A stretch of DNA of 6,189 nt, from positions 1 through 6,189 of the forward strand of contig DMIY01000036.1 of assembly GCA_003457075.1 (NCBI GenBank). The letters run 5' to 3'. Under the pieces are notes generated by a model. It made no database searches and was not told the origin of the DNA. It was given only the letters and a program-made list of their open reading frames with translations. This DNA is from Desulfotomaculum sp. (lineage in GTDB: Bacteria; Bacillota; Desulfotomaculia; Desulfotomaculales; Nap2-2B). Position numbers and translations under genes: made by a program. Position 1 is the stretch's first letter. Every line of letters starts with the position of its first letter. Below are positions 5,576 to 6,189 of this stretch, in pieces.

Positions 5576-5752
5576 ATAACCTTTTCAGGTACTACTAGTG
5601 TTTTGACGTATAAATTCATGTAACTTTTTTTGGCAATTTGCGTGTTCATTATTCTCACTATTCTTTAGATCAGAACAACCATTTTAGCCGGTGCAAAGAA
5701 GGTATTTAAGCCGTAATTATTCAGGAAGTGTTAAATGGGGTGTGTTAAAAAG
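5576..5752 (+). other. ftsE upstream region, no clear promoter found
   Basis: This AT-rich spacer must hold the ftsE promoter, since a terminator lies upstream. TTGACG (5603-5608) and TTGGCA (5630-5635) are both 5/6 to the -35 consensus, but neither has a good -10 at 16-18 bp. TATAAA (5609-5614) likewise has no matching -35. No open frame of meaningful length and no convincing hairpin is seen. Confidence 0.35.
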
Positions 5753-6189
5753 ATGGTTCGTCTGTACAATATTACCAGAGTTTATCCAAACGGGGTTGCA
5801 GCGTTGAACAACGTAAGCCTTCATGTGCGTAAAGGAGATTTTGTATTTTTGGTTGGTCCCAGTGGAGCAGGCAAAACTACTCTGACCAGGCTTATTTTTA
5901 GAGAAGAGTTGCCTTCCCGTGGACAGATTGTTTTTAACGGGAAAAATGTAGCCCGCCTGCGTCCCGGGGAGATTCCCTTTCACCGCAGAAGGATTGGTAT
6001 GATTTTTCAGGATTTTCGTTTGCTTTCTCAAAAAACCATTTATGAGAATGTGGCTTTTGCCCTGCAGGTCACGGGGACTTCTTCACAAAAAATAAAAAAA
6101 GTTGTACCTGATGCGCTGAAGATGGTGGACCTGGAAAAAAAAGCAGGAATGTTGCCTGATCAACTTTCCGGCGGTGAACAGCAGCGGGT
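5753..6189 (+). CDS. ftsE: Cell division ATP-binding protein FtsE, 3'-truncated
   Basis: An ABC-transporter ATPase that runs off the right edge after 145 codons. FtsE forms a complex with the membrane protein FtsX; the pair controls peptidoglycan hydrolases at the cell surface during division or elongation, and in Bacillus subtilis it affects entry into sporulation. Seen here: the N-terminus MVRLYNITRVYPNGVAALNNVSLHV typical of FtsE, Walker A GPSGAGKTT (35-43), the Q-loop in IFQDFRLL (84-91; FRLL is common in FtsE) and the ABC signature LSGGEQQR (138-145). Walker B lies beyond the window. An in-frame ATG at 5735 would add six residues and has AGGAAG (5723-5728) upstream; ATG 5753 fits the family N-terminus better, with only a GGGGTG-like site (5737-5742). 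ftsX is expected next. Confidence 0.93.
   Translation, partial: MVRLYNITRVYPNGVAALNNVSLHVRKGDFVFLVGPSGAGKTTLTRLIFREELPSRGQIVFNGKNVARLRPGEIPFHRRRIGMIFQDFRLLSQKTIYENVAFALQVTGTSSQKIKKVVPDALKMVDLEKKAGMLPDQLSGGEQQR

Noticed and set aside
5550..5579. Short gene starting at ATG 5568 after AAGGAGG
   Set aside because: The frame stops after three codons (ATG TCG AAA TAA), and the site is better read as part of the repeated intergenic element.
5717..6031. Minus-strand frame opposite ftsE
   Set aside because: Antisense to the Walker A and N-terminal region of ftsE; no independent support.

Overview
The window is ordinary bacterial chromosome, with all genes on the + strand. It fits a Gram-positive, probably spore-forming Clostridia-type Firmicute, most like the Peptococcaceae (Desulfotomaculum/Pelotomaculum relatives). 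The grounds are the gene set and order (obg, proB, nadD, rsfS, secG, hppA, ftsE), strong AAGGAGG-type ribosome binding sites, frequent TTG start codons, and a proton-pumping pyrophosphatase. This placement is inference; no marker RNA is present.

Layout: the end of obg (1-269); a spacer with a 13-bp tandem repeat carrying two extended -10 promoter elements; proB (346-1464), glutamate 5-kinase; an AT-rich repeat-bearing spacer where proA would be expected; nadD (1567-2181); an 18-bp stem-loop across the nadD stop codon; a small RRM RNA-binding protein (2274-2534); rsfS (2637-2990); secG (about 3016/3025-3240), which lacks an ordinary start codon; a 172-bp structured leader; hppA (3413-5476), a K+-independent H+-pumping pyrophosphatase; a clear intrinsic terminator (5507-5537); a spacer of about 215 bp; and the 5' part of ftsE (5753 to the window end).

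How the genes relate: Obg and RsfS both act on the large ribosomal subunit, NadD makes the NAD precursor, and the RRM protein sits where yqeK often lies in the nadD-rsfS cluster. ProB starts proline synthesis, but its usual partner ProA is not here. SecG belongs to the Sec translocon. HppA turns the energy of pyrophosphate, a by-product of biosynthesis including the NadD step, into a proton gradient. FtsE opens a new unit, presumably ftsEX.

The protein-coding genes are all known families. The least explained signals are non-coding: two intergenic copies of an AGGA-N14-GTCGAA element with identical spacing, the 18-bp dyad at the nadD end, the duplicated -10 element before proB, the hppA leader whose alternative pairings can cover the ribosome binding site, and the start-codon problem of secG. 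I see no mobile element, CRISPR array, tRNA or rRNA.
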